Shown here piece by piece: positions 27,908 through 37,873 of a DNA stretch of 64,000 bases. The notes beneath the pieces were generated by a model, which was given only the letters and a program-made list of their open reading frames with translations, had not been told where the DNA came from and did not search any database. Source of the stretch: Uliginosibacterium sp. (GTDB lineage: Bacteria > Pseudomonadota > Gammaproteobacteria > Burkholderiales > Rhodocyclaceae); the NCBI GenBank assembly GCA_016718265.1, contig JADKDZ010000011.1, positions 62,001-126,000 of the forward strand, read 5' to 3'. Made by a program: the position numbers and the translations under genes. Positions within the stretch are counted from its first letter, which is position 1; each line of letters begins with the position of its first letter.

Positions 27908-29768
27908 ATGCACGGAACCCTTGACGTTGTCCTGCCGTCGTGCCTGATACCGCACAAGTGCGCTACCTGGCAGAGTTTGGCGTCGTGTTCTTGATGTTCT
28001 CGATTGGCCTCGAGTTCTCGCTGCCGCGCCTCTTTGCAATGAAACGCATCGTGCTCGGGCTGGGCAGCTTGCAGGTACTGACTGCGCTGGCCGTGTTCAC
28101 GCCACTTGGCAGGTTGTGGGGGCTGAGCTGGGCGGGCAGCTTTGCCGTCGCCAGCGTGCTGACCATGTCTTCGACGGCGGTACTGTCCAAACTGCTGGTG
28201 GATCGGCTTGAGCTGGAGTCAGCACACGGTCGCCAGGTAATCGGCGTGCTGTTGTTCCAGGACCTTGCTGTGGTGCCCTTGCTGATCCTGATCCCAGCCC
28301 TGTCACAGCCGGCTGATCAACTCGCCTCCACGTTGGCCTGGGCAGCACTTAAGACCGCCGGTGTTCTGGCCTTGATCCTGTATGTCGGTCATCGCCTGAT
28401 GCGACGCTGGTTTCTGATCGTTGCGCGGCGCAAGTCTTCCGAACTTTTCATGCTCAACATTCTGCTGATAACCCCGGGGCTGGCGTGGGTCACCGAGCAA
28501 GCAGGCTTGTCGCTGGCGCTTGGCGCCTTTCTCGGCGGGATGCTGATTTCTGAAACGGAGTACCGCTTCCAGGTGGAAGAGGATATCAAACCCTTCCGCG
28601 ACGTACTGCTCGGTTTGTTCATGGTCACGGTGGGAATGTTTCTCGATGTCGGCATCATCGTGAGGAACTTTCTGTGGGTGCTTGGCTTGTTGCTGACGAT
28701 GCTTTCGTTCAAATTTCTGTTGGTGTTTGCTGCGTCTCGCTGGCTCGACGGTCAATCGGGAACGGCTGTGCGCGCCGGCCTGTGGCTGTGTGCCGGTGGA
28801 GAATTCGGGTTCGTGCTGCTGACGATGGTGACGGATGTCAAGCTGGTTCCGCATGGCGCACTTCAGATCGTGATGGCGTCACTCGTGCTGTCCCTGCTGG
28901 CCGCGCCCTTGATCGTGCAGGCAAGCGACCGGATAGTGTTGCGCTTTGTAGCGTCCGAATGGCTGCTCCGCTCGATGGAACTAACCCGTGTTGCTGCTAA
29001 ATCAATCGCGACCGACAGGCACGTCATCATTTGCGGTTATGGCCGCACCGGGCAGTATCTGGCACGCCTGCTTGAGCAGGAAGGTATCAGTTACGTGGCA
29101 CTGGATCTCGACCCTGACCGTGTCCACGAAGCGGCTGCAGCGGGTGATACAGTGGTGTACGGCGACTCAGTGCGCAAGGAGACGTTGATGGCTGCGGGCC
29201 TGATGCGAGCGAGCGCGGTCGTGGTGTCATACAACGACGTGGGGGCCACCGAGAAGGTAATGCACCATGTTCAGGGCATGCGGCCTGATATTCCGGTGGT
29301 GGCGCGGTCGCGGGACGAGCGCGATATGGAAAGACTCTTCAGCCACGGGGCTGCGGAAGTTGTGCCAGAAACCCTGGAGACCGGCATCATGCTTGCGACC
29401 CATACGCTTGCGCTGATCGGGCTTCCCTTGAGTCGCGTGATCCGGCGCATGCGCGATATTCGCTCGCAACGCTACGAAATGATGCGCGGTTTCTTCGTTG
29501 GCGTGTCGGATGTGGATGAACGCCCGATGCGCAGCTCGAACGCCTGCACTCGGTTCCGCTCCTGCCAGCTGCCTACGGGGCGGGCAGGACAATTGGCGAG
29601 TTGGGACTGAGCAGCTTGGGTGTCCGCGTTGCCGCCATTCGCCGCAAAGGCATCCGCCAAGTATCACCGGATGCGGAAACCGAACTGGAAGCGGGCGACG
29701 TGATTGTGCTGCTGGGTGTGCCCGGCGACATTGCGCTGGCGGAGCTCATTCTGCTCAAAGGCGGCTGA
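27908..29768 (+). CDS. CPA2 family cation/proton antiporter (KefB/KefC-like), interrupted frame
   Basis: Inner-membrane K+/H+ antiporter-like protein. The main block has the helices from VVFLMFSIGLEFSLPRLFAM to the end of the transport domain, then an RCK/TrkA-N Rossmann domain starting HVIICGYGRTGQYLARLLEQ and, after a frame change near 29535, a TrkA-C domain ending LGVPGDIALAELILL. The start MHGTLDVVL (ATG 27908) is followed almost at once by VPDTAQVRYLAEFG, so about 40 residues (one to two helices) that the family normally has are missing and the frame shifts. It diverges from kdsD. Glutathione gating cannot be judged. Confidence 0.8.
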
Positions 29769-29842
29769 AGCTTTATAAGGCCAAACACAACTGCGGCGCA
29801 CGCGAACGCGCGCCGCTGTCAGTCTTCCTGTTAGGCGCGGAC

Positions 29843-30341
29843 TTATTCTTCCAGCAGGCTTCGCAGCATCCAGGCGGTCTTCTCATGTACGTCCAGACGC
29901 TGGGTCAAGAGGTCCATCGTCGGCTGGTCGTTGGCGTCATCTGCCAGTGCCAACAGGCCTCGTGCGGTGCGGGCCGTTGCTTCCTGAGCTTCTACTAGCA
30001 GAGCGACCATCTCCATCGCTTTGGGCTCCCCCTTGACCGGGCTGATCGTAGTGAGCTTCTCGTATGCTTCATAGCTGCCAGGCGCTTTGATACCCAGCGC
30101 GGATGCGCTCGGCAATGATATCCAATGCATTCCACTGCTCGGTGTATTGCTCCATGAACATGATATGCAAGCTGTTAAACATCGGGCCGGTAACGTTCCA
30201 ATGGAAATTGTGCGTCATCAGGTAAAGCGTAAAGCTGTCTGCGAGCAACTTGGAGAGTCCGGCTGCTATGGCCTTGCGGTCTTTCTCTGAAATACCGATA
30301 TCGATACTGGTGCTAGCTGCCGTCTTCTTGGCGTTCATCAT
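29843..30341 (-). CDS. dps: Dps family DNA-binding ferritin, interrupted frame
   Basis: Stress-protective miniferritin that stores iron and binds DNA; about 166 residues. The N-terminal segment contains LYLMTHNFHWNVTGPMFNSL with the ferroxidase His and continues EQYTEQWNALDIIAERIRA with Asp and Glu ligands. After a frame change near 30095 the protein continues PGSYEAYEKL to a C-terminal helix ending AWMLRSLLEE. The gene faces the antiporter and has about 90 bases upstream before the next gene end. Confidence 0.86.
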
Positions 30342-30431
30342 CTCACTCCTGTGTGTGGTCGGTCAGATTATCCGCTTCAACCAATGCGACGCGGATGACA
30401 TCGCGACACTATCGTATAGTAAAGCTCAGAT

Positions 30432-30999
30432 CTATCGTGCTGACCGCCAAGAGGTCGCTTCATGGGGCGGGTGTTCTGTGAAGTGCTTCAGGGTGCGCCA
30501 GTTCGTCTCCGGTGGGCGTCTCGTCGCGGCGCTCGCGTAGCCACGTGGCAAAGCGCTCCCGGTAGTCCAGGCACAGTAAAGCAAGATCGATCCGCAAAAG
30601 ACCCAATCGATCCAGTTGGCGCGGAGGATCTGGGTCTTCAAGGCGTCCAGATATTTGAGTTCCGTGCTGTAGCCCAGCGCCTTCATGCTGGAAATACTGA
30701 GTGAAGGGCCCCAGCAGGCGTTGCAGGACGAAGACGACAGCAGCGATCATCAAGGCGTGGCGGCTCCGCAAATAGATGACGAAGGCCAGCGCACACCAAC
30801 TGATGCCCGGCAGGCAAAGCATGTAGAGCGGACCAAGGCTGACGCCGAGCCTGATTCCCGCCACGCTGGCCCCGATTACGCTCAGCAGGCCGGCTAGTCC
30901 GGTTACTGAGCAGACCACCCAGGTGTGCCATGGGCGAGGCGCTGGAGTAGCGAAGACCGGTCGGCGGGAGAGGGGATACTGTTCCAGCCTATTCGTCAT
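30432..30999 (-). CDS. Membrane protein of unknown function, interrupted frame
   Basis: About 187 residues if the frame change near 30675 is repaired. Three to four hydrophobic segments are visible (about 26-45, 50-70, 75-95, and WIDWVFCGSILLYCAW near the C terminus). The C terminus is polar and ends EATSWRSAR. The start codon at 30999 has GAGG upstream. Family not recognised. Confidence 0.5.
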
Positions 31000-31107
31000 A
31001 CAATTCTGCCTCGCATGGTTCAGGCAGTGCCCTTACGGTGCTTGATTTATCTGCACATCTTGGAGCGCTGTCTTACAGATCAACTATCCGTTTAGCGGAG
31101 CTATGAA

Positions 31108-31438
31108 GTGAAGAATTTTCTCAGAAACCTGTTCGGGATCCGGCAGCAACGCAGATCACTTCCGGTTACGATCGCCCCGAAAATTTGCGCTTCGATCGTG
31201 CGTGACGGCGTCAAGATCAAGCTTGCGCAATCTTTTGACGATGAGGTCTGGGAATGGTTGGTACTTTGCGGTTGGCGAGTTTGCATCGTGCGAAATGATC
31301 GCCGCCATTATGTGCAACTCCCGATGGACGCGATCACCGCCTCGCAAAGCCGCTAGCGTGAGCGAGCGCGACAGTGTGATGGAAGAGTTGCTGCAAGCGG
31401 CAAGGTCACGGCAACGCGACACCCGTATCCGAGCATAG
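31108..31438 (+). CDS. Small basic protein of unknown function, probably interrupted
   Basis: Begins at a GTG at 31108 with GGAG 8 bases upstream: MKNFLRNLFGIRQQRRSLPV. It contains a Trp-rich stretch DEVWEWLVLCGWRVC and runs 82 residues to 31356. A protein-like continuation in another frame, SERDSVMEELLQAAR to 31438, suggests one indel and a real length near 110 residues. No family recognised. Confidence 0.45.
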
Positions 31439-32382
31439 ATGAGAATCGGCTAGTCACGCGTGGAGACGGAAGACTGTCCGTCGTTTTGTTTGTACTAAAC
31501 GACACGTCGGTTACGTATTGACCACAGTCTGCGGCGTTGCGCAGGGTTCGTGTTTTGATAATAAAAGATGTGCGGGGCTTAACTTACATTGTTTGGGCGC
31601 GCGCGAGTCTTTAAAATTGAAAGTAGGCAGAAGCGGGATCTGCTGCGCAACCCAATGCTCTGTCCCAGCAAGAATTTCCGGTCTTTTCTGTGTTAAGACT
31701 GTTGCGCGGAGAGAGCTAGCCTGCTTGTTGCGCCCTTCGTCTTCGTTTGCGCAACACCTTCTGCGACTGTCTCAGTGTCGGCGGAAGCGGACGTTCGCGC
31801 CCAGACCGGCAGACGATGGCCACTGGCTGTGACCAGTCAATGACAAGCTTAGTGGCTATGTTCCTTCAAGGCCCGAAACCTGTCGGAGATCCCCGGTGGC
31901 CTTGCCAGCACATTGACTCTTTTGACGGACGATAAACACGGGTGAGAACTTTGATCTCGTCGTGTGGAAGAGCGCCTCGGCAATCATCTTGCGGCACTTC
32001 GTCGCGGTCTTGTGTGCATGGTCTATGACCGGGGCACCCCTGCTACTATGTTGAGAAGCCGCACCAGAAAGCAGAAGCCCTGCATGAAGGCTCGGCAGCC
32101 CCAAGGTCTAGCTGACAGGGGCGAACAGCACGTTCTCCACGAGTCCCCTAGATCAAGGCATTGAAGGCGTGCCCGAACTGCCGAAACTCTCATCCGGATG
32201 TCTTCCCGTATGCATGTGAGCAAGCCGCGGTGTTCCTGGACCATCTTGCGGGTTTGGGCTCTCTCCGGCATCGAAGGTCGCCATAGGCGACTGAGAATGC
32301 CAAGCGCCGTCCCTGTTTGGTTGGCGCATGGCCACGCGATATTGTGGATAAGTAGCAAGGATCCCAGAGGAAGGAGTCAACG
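31439..32382. other. Long region without a clear gene at the start of the accessory segment
   Basis: About 940 bases. Several short open frames exist on both strands, but none has both a ribosome site and protein-like composition. The only weak candidate is a TTG-initiated 41-codon frame at 32161-32286 that opens KACPNCRNSHPDVFPYACEQ, with a CxxC. No tRNA, CRISPR or insertion-sequence signature was seen. Confidence 0.4.
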
Positions 32383-32595
32383 ATGGCGACGACTGAACTG
32401 ACAAACCGAGACCACCAGAACATAACGGCTTTCTCGGGGCACATTCTGGACGGCTACAGGTCGGGAGCGATCTCGAAGGCGGCTGCCACAGGGGCACTGG
32501 CGCACGGAATGAAGGCGCTCGCACGGGGTGATTTGGACGACGCCCGCAGGTGGTATGAAGAAGGTCGGACAGTGGTACAAGAGACCATGTGTTGA
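32383..32595 (+). CDS. Small protein of unknown function
   Basis: 70 residues from an ATG preceded by a strong GGAAGGAG. Sequence is helical and Ala-rich in the middle: HILDGYRSGAISKAAATGAL, then a Glu/Arg-rich end. It lies 39 bases before the histidine phosphatase gene on the same strand, so may be cotranscribed. Family not recognised; the ribosome site is the main support. Confidence 0.55.
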   Translation: MATTELTNRDHQNITAFSGHILDGYRSGAISKAAATGALAHGMKALARGDLDDARRWYEEGRTVVQETMC

Positions 32596-32634
32596 AGTCC
32601 GAATGTTGTTCCATTCTTGATTGCGAGCCTATCA

Positions 32635-33297
32635 ATGACGAGATTGCTATTCGTCCGCCACGCAGAAAGCCTAGCCAACGCGGGCGGAGTCACCATGCCA
32701 AATGATCGGATTCCGCTTAGTCCCTATGGGCAGAACCAAGCAAGCGTGCTTGCCGATGTGCTGAGTATCACGCCGGCGGCTGTTTTGGTTTCAGCGTTCC
32801 AGCGCACCCAGGAGACGGCCAAACGATTTTGCGAGCGAGTTTCAGTCCTGCCGATTGTTCACCCGCTGCTGCACGAGTTCTGCACCATCGATCCGACTAT
32901 CATTGCTGGGATGAATATGGAGCAACGTCGTCCGATCACGGAGGGCTACTGGAGAGACGCCGACCCAGACAAGCGCATGGGCGAGGACGCGGAGAGTTTT
33001 CATGAGTTCGCGGCGCGCGTGGCCGGATTTGAGAAGGAATTGGATACCTTGGCCGATTCCACAGTTATTTTTGGGCACGGCATGTGGCTGGCGCTCCTTG
33101 TGTGGCGCCTGTTAGGGTTTAGCACACAGGGGAGCGACGCTATGCAAGCATTCAGGCGCTTCCAGCTGGCGCTACCGGTGCCGAATTGTGCGATCTATGC
33201 CCTCGAGCGTTCTACCGGCGGCAATTGGTCTGCACGGGCCGATGAGGCTACAACTCAGCGGCTTAACAGCTCGATCATGCGGCACACCTTTAGGTGA
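32635..33297 (+). CDS. Histidine phosphatase (phosphoglycerate mutase-like) superfamily protein
   Basis: 220 residues. The catalytic motif is FVRHAES (about residue 5-11, the phosphohistidine), with SPYGQNQA and SAFQRTQETA supplying the conserved Arg and Glu region, and a second His in VIFGHGMW (about 143-150). The fold suggests a phosphatase; substrate unknown. Its location in sparse accessory DNA next to orphan small genes, not in a metabolic operon, makes a specialised role plausible but unproven. Confidence 0.82.
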   Translation: MTRLLFVRHAESLANAGGVTMPNDRIPLSPYGQNQASVLADVLSITPAAVLVSAFQRTQETAKRFCERVSVLPIVHPLLHEFCTIDPTIIAGMNMEQRRPITEGYWRDADPDKRMGEDAESFHEFAARVAGFEKELDTLADSTVIFGHGMWLALLVWRLLGFSTQGSDAMQAFRRFQLALPVPNCAIYALERSTGGNWSARADEATTQRLNSSIMRHTFR

Positions 33298-33432
33298 CAA
33301 GTTGCGCGACAAGCTTCGTCCAAGCAAATTAGTTGCGTAGAAACGAGACTGGTTTTTTACTTACATTGGTAGCCAGCTATCGAAGCTGCCGTTCGAGCCA
33401 GCTAGACCACGGAAACGAGAAGGAAATCGACT

Positions 33433-33681
33433 ATGATAGACTTAGGTATCAATGGCGACAGCATCATTTTTGAAGTAGCCCTAGAGGTTTTGGGGTAAGG
33501 TCGGCAGCCGCTTATGCACGAACTCCACGATAAACGTGATAAGCCAGAACCGCTCGAGGCCAATATTCGCTACTGCGAAATGCGCTTGAAAGTCATTGAA
33601 GATTTGCAGGACGGCCTCATGCCGAATGACAAGGCCACCATTGAAAAAATCCTCAAGAATCAACTGGTCTTCCGCTGCTGA
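33433..33681 (+). CDS. Small gene, interrupted or two short frames
   Basis: An ATG at 33433 with AGAAGGAA upstream starts MIDLGINGDSIIFEVALEVL and stops after 21 codons. A second frame from the ATG at 33514 (MHELHDKRDKPEPLEANIRY to LVFRC, 55 residues) reads as a good charged helical protein. One indel could join them, or they are two short genes. The first segment resembles the start of small PH-like bacterial proteins; this is a weak impression. Confidence 0.35.
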
Positions 33682-34405
33682 CGCATGGCATCTTTACTGG
33701 CAGAGATATTGAGGCGGAGCTGGGAGCCTGATGACCTTCCTCGCTAAAGACGGCAGAACCAGCCCGAGAGGCATCCATGGATAAGCTTTTCGCGCCCGCG
33801 AAAATAAGCGCTGGTAGTCTAGCTACTCGCTTGTGTCATGGATGAAGGCGGCCACAATTACTCTATTGGTGCGTTTGGCTCGCTTTGCATGGACTACTGG
33901 GATGAATGGTCAAGCAAGAACCGGTCATAATAACTCAGCCAAGGGCGGGCCATGGTCCGCGCTGACAGCCTCTTTCTTTGGCGAGGCTCACCTATTTTGC
34001 TACGCCAGAACGTCCGCTTACCAAAAACCTGAAAGGCTGACGCAGGTCGGGAGTGTGAGTTCGGCGGATCGAGACGCTGACGTTCAGTGTTGGTCGAAGT
34101 TGAACGGCCGGTAACCGTCGTATAGCAAACTGAATAGGTCTTCCGGTCGAATGGCCGTTCTGGCCGACGACGAGTCAGCGATAGCCTCAAGACCTGTAGC
34201 TCCCTGTTTATATTCAGGTTTTAGTGCCTGCAGCTCGGCCAAAGCAGATGGTGATGCTGCATTTCATATACGACCGCAAAACAGCTGTTTGCCGCCCTTT
34301 GTTGCTAGCTTCTTTGGGCACATCCCCGATCAGTCCTCAGTCGTTCGGTCCGACACGCGACAGGAGGCACTTCGCCGGCATGTGTCCTACTGTTATGATT
34401 CGGGA
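33682..34405. other. Region without clear gene before the GTPase cassette
   Basis: About 720 bases. A 30-codon frame at 33838-33930 (MDEGGHNYSIGAFGSLCMDY onwards) is unusually protein-like but short and unsupported by a ribosome site. A TATGAT at 34395-34400 may be a -10 element, but lies only 5 bases before the phosphoesterase start codon, so it would give a nearly leaderless transcript. Confidence 0.35.
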
Positions 34406-35745
34406 ATGCGCCTCCTGCACTTATCCGACATCCATTTCCGGTCACCCGACTGCGAGAACCCAACCACTGACATTAACCAACCTTACCGCACTCATCTCGT
34501 CCAAGATGTCGTCGAACTCTGCAGGGCGGGTGGGCGCGTCGACGCCATCTTGGTTGGCGGGGACATCGCATATAAGGGCGCCCCGGAGGAGTACAAGGTG
34601 GCTCGTGCTTGGCTGCTCGATTTGGCTCACCAATGCGGATGTGACCCAGATGGCATCTACGTGGTCCCGGGTAACCATGACGTGGATCGCGGCGTGTGTG
34701 GCAGGTCGCTGGTTATCGCGAACGCGCAGGCTGCCATTGCCGGAGCGGCTGCTGATGGCCGCGAAGGGATGATGAAGGGGCAACTCGCTGACGCCGAGGC
34801 CGGCCAATCGTTGTTCAAGCCGCTGGCGGCATACAACGAATTCGCTGCGTTCTTCAACTGCAGCGTCTTCCCGGACCGTCCGTTCTGGAAGGAAGATGTC
34901 GATATCGGTGCAGGTGTTCGGCTGCGACTTTTCGGGCTAACCTCCACGCTTATTTCTGGTCTTGACGGGCGTGATGACGCTCCCGGCCGCTTGTACTTGG
35001 GACGCCTTCAGACCGTGCTGAATCCGGAACAGGATGTCGTTAACCTGGTCTTATGTCACCATCCTCCGTCATGGTTCATCGATGCGGACGACACGGACGA
35101 CAACGTCAATGCTCGTGCCAAGCTGCAGTTCTTTGGACACGAACACAGACAACGCTGCACACCGACCGCTGCGTACACGAGGTTCAGGCAGGTGCGGTGA
35201 ATCCCGATACGTATGAACGTGACTGGAAGCCGGGCTACAACCTACTGGACCTCACCGTCAGTGGTGAGGATCTCGGCAGAACCCTCGACGTCTGCGCTTA
35301 CGTGAGGCATTTTCAGAAGGCGCCGGAAATGTTCGTGGCGCTGCGTCAGGATCGCTTTCAGGAGGAGTGGACGCTCCGCATGCCACTTCCCCATGTGCGA
35401 CCCTTGGGAGCGATTGCTGTGCCGGGGGGCGAGCCAAGTCCGCCTTACCATTCCACAAAGGTGGCTGAGGCCGTGCACAGCGCGGCTACCGCCGCTGCCG
35501 TACCCGTGGAGGCCAAACCGGAGGTGCCGATGCCTGGACCATCTACGCGCAACCTCATTTATCGCTTCTGGGAACTGTCCATCGGGGAGCGGCGCGACGT
35601 TACGCTCAAGCTTGGCCTCATTACGGAAGGCGACCTTGCTGTTCCGGAGCCTGAGCGCTACACCAAGGCGCTCAGGGAGGCCGCAGTCCGTGGCCTGTTG
35701 GGAGAACTGGCAGCTGAAATCCAACGCATCGAAAACGGCCGGTGA
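34406..35745 (+). CDS. Calcineurin-like metallophosphoesterase with C-terminal helical adaptor, interrupted frame
   Basis: First gene of the GTPase-associated cassette; about 446 residues if one frame change near 35155 is repaired. Metallophosphoesterase motifs in order: LHLSDIHF (about 4-11), VGGDIAYKG (about 50-58), YVVPGNHDVDRG (about 86-97), LCHHPPSWF (about 218), FGHEHRQ (about 242). After a linker rich in Pro and Ala, residues about 383-445 form a compact helical domain starting LIYRFWELSIGERRDVTLKL, of the kind used as GTPase-associated adaptor or effector-associated domains. Likely a nuclease or nucleotide phosphodiesterase effector, or a processing enzyme. The next gene begins 19 bases later. 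Function inferred from family and context. Confidence 0.8.
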
Positions 35746-35764
35746 ACGGCAAAGGGGATTAAAC

Positions 35765-36832
35765 GTGCAGGCCGATTTTTTCGGATGGTATAGCAGCATG
35801 GAGTTCAGCGAGGATGCCGATGTTCGGGCGAAGCGCTGGAATGGCCTCACGGCCGTGGCGAAGTCCCCCTCGGCGGCGACGCTGGAAGCCCTAACGCGCT
35901 TGGCGTTCCGCACGAAACTGCAGAACATGAGTGGCGAAGCGAGTCAGCTACGTGAACAGCTTGCAGCCAACGGTCCCCCGTTGGGGGATGAGGAGCTAGC
36001 ACTGATGGCGGCGTCTGCCCTCGCTCTAGTCTTAAAGCCAATGGATACAGCATCGGCAAAGGCGGCATCACTCATCACAGGGGCCGCGTGTGCCGGATTG
36101 CGCTGCTTGAAACAGCCGATGGACTTGGTGGGGATGGCGAAGAACGTTCAGACCCACTTGGCAGAGACATCCCGCCGGAGGCCGGCGCTGGAGCAGCAAA
36201 GGCTGGTGAGCCCACAACTGGACATTCAGGCAAGTCTCAATGCCTTGGAGGAAGGCAACGTCGCGACGGTACGTGCCGCCATCGACGCACTCGCGTCCGC
36301 AAGCCTCAAGGCACTGGCAGCTATCGCATCTCGCCAGCGACAGTTCGAATCGGCGGTGCGGGGATACGTCTGCGTGCAGGACGAAGAACTCGACATCCTG
36401 TGGTGGCTACAAGGCGAGCGTTGCTTGATCTTCGGAGTGGCGTTCGGAGACGTACCCGTCGATCATCGAGCCATCGCTTTCGCAGTTGAACTCGCAGCCT
36501 TGACCAAGGTGCTCCCAGGGCCTACCGCGCTGTCGTCGCTGCTGAACCGTGCGGGCGTGGACGACACCGTACAACTGACCATCCCGGAGGCTATCCAGGG
36601 CATCCCCAAGGATTGGCTCGCCCGCCTGGTTCCTGACGAGCGAGCAACCAAGGTCTCCGTGGTGACCACACCGATCCTGGAGGCAACTCGGCGTCGGCAA
36701 GAGGTCGACGGCGAGGATACTTGGATTGCGGCGTGGAGCTCCGTCACCGGCCTCGACCAAGCGACGAAGTTACCAGCTCTGCGGCTGGCAGAGTCACTGT
36801 ATTGTGAACTTCTCCAAGTTTCCCTAGGGTGA
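35765..36832 (+). CDS. All-helical GTPase-associated system protein (GASH-like)
   Basis: 355 residues from a GTG at 35765 behind AAAGGGGA. Almost wholly alpha-helical: N-terminal FFGWYSSMEFSEDADVRAKR, LMAASALALVLKPMDTASAK in the middle, and a block LDILWWLQGERCLIFGVAFG followed by VPVDHRAIAFAVELAALT. The pattern (FxxWY start, RWxxL, LDxLWW) fits the GTPase-associated system helical family as I recall it. No catalytic motif is seen. Its stop overlaps the GTPase start by 3 bases, so coupling is likely. A scaffold or adaptor role within the cassette is inferred. Confidence 0.65.
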   Translation: MQADFFGWYSSMEFSEDADVRAKRWNGLTAVAKSPSAATLEALTRLAFRTKLQNMSGEASQLREQLAANGPPLGDEELALMAASALALVLKPMDTASAKAASLITGAACAGLRCLKQPMDLVGMAKNVQTHLAETSRRRPALEQQRLVSPQLDIQASLNALEEGNVATVRAAIDALASASLKALAAIASRQRQFESAVRGYVCVQDEELDILWWLQGERCLIFGVAFGDVPVDHRAIAFAVELAALTKVLPGPTALSSLLNRAGVDDTVQLTIPEAIQGIPKDWLARLVPDERATKVSVVTTPILEATRRRQEVDGEDTWIAAWSSVTGLDQATKLPALRLAESLYCELLQVSLG

Positions 36833-37873
36833 GCACGATGGAGGACAGCCAAGAGTCCATGGCGGTTCAATGCGCCAATCCCGATTGCAAGATCGGAACA
36901 GGCGGCCGGTGTCTAGAAGGGTTTCCCGATGCGACTGCCTGCCCGAACTATGGCAAGGCGCTGGTCATTGTCGCCAGCACTGACCCTACGCATATCAAGG
37001 CCGCGCCAACGGGGGTGCGTCTGCCGCATGCAGAGTCGCTGTCGCTCAACGAGGCCACGCTCATGGTGCGGCACGGACCGAGTAGCGTAATTTCGCTCGT
37101 TGGACCTCACGACTCAGGGAAGACGAGCCTCATCGCCGGCATGTACGACCTGCTTCAACTTGGAACGGTTGGACGCTACGCGTTCGCTGGTTCCTCCACC
37201 ATGCATGCGTTTGAGCGGGCCTGTCACGACTCCAGACGCGAGTCGCAACGCGACGTGGCCCACATGGAGCGCACTGAACGCGGCCAAATTTTGTTCTTCC
37301 ACCTCGACCTCGTCGACGCAGATTCTGCGGAAAAGCGTGCGGCCTTGCTTGGCAACCGTGCTGGCGAGGAGTACATGTTCGTGCAGAATGAACCCGACCT
37401 AGCGAATGGTTATCCTGAGTTGAAGCGCGCGGACGTCCTGACCATCCTCGTGGATGGAGCAAAGTTATTGGACGCTGGTGAGCGCCACCAAGTTCGGGCT
37501 CAGGTTCGTCTCACTTTGCGGGCGTTCGTTGAAGTTGGTGTCGCCCCAGTGTCGCAGCGGCTGGCCGTGGTACTCACCAAGCTGGACGCCGTGCGTAAGA
37601 GCCAAGCGGAGGGGGGCGCGCTTAGCTTCTTTGAAGGCATTGTTGGACAACCTGCGCACGGATTTTGCCGGTCATTTCACGGACGTCCAGGCGTTCTTCG
37701 TGGCAGCCTCCCCAAAGACAACCGACGCCGACCGCGGCGAGGGGATGGCTGCGCTACTGGCATACTGGATGGCGGAACCACGTCGTATTGCTCCGAGTGC
37801 CGTGGAACCAATCAAAGTGAACGTTGAGCGCTCATTCGGCAGGCTCCTGCCCAAAGCGGTGAGAGATTTTTGA
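36829..37873 (+). CDS. P-loop GTPase with N-terminal Cys cluster (double-GTPase 2-like), interrupted frame
   Basis: About 347 residues if a frame change near 37645 is repaired. N terminus CANPDCKIGTGGRCLEG followed by ACPNYG looks like a metal-binding knuckle. The P-loop is LVGPHDSGKTSLIAGM (about 88-103), and AVVLTKLDAVRKS (about 247) carries the TKxD guanine-specificity motif. After the frame change it reads VQAFFVAASPKTTDADRGEG and ends SFGRLLPKAVRDF. Starts at GTG 36829 or ATG 36838. The stop overlaps the next ATG (TGATG). It is expected to work as the switch of the cassette together with the next GTPase. Confidence 0.75.

Noticed and set aside
30399..30460. Possible OxyR site (ATAG/CTAT tetramers) upstream of dps
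   Set aside because: ATAG and CTAT occur but the spacing is 12 rather than 7 bases, so the OxyR pattern is not met.
31856..32358. Overlapping minus-strand open frames in the gene-poor stretch
   Set aside because: No ribosome sites, no motif and mutually overlapping; treated as chance frames.
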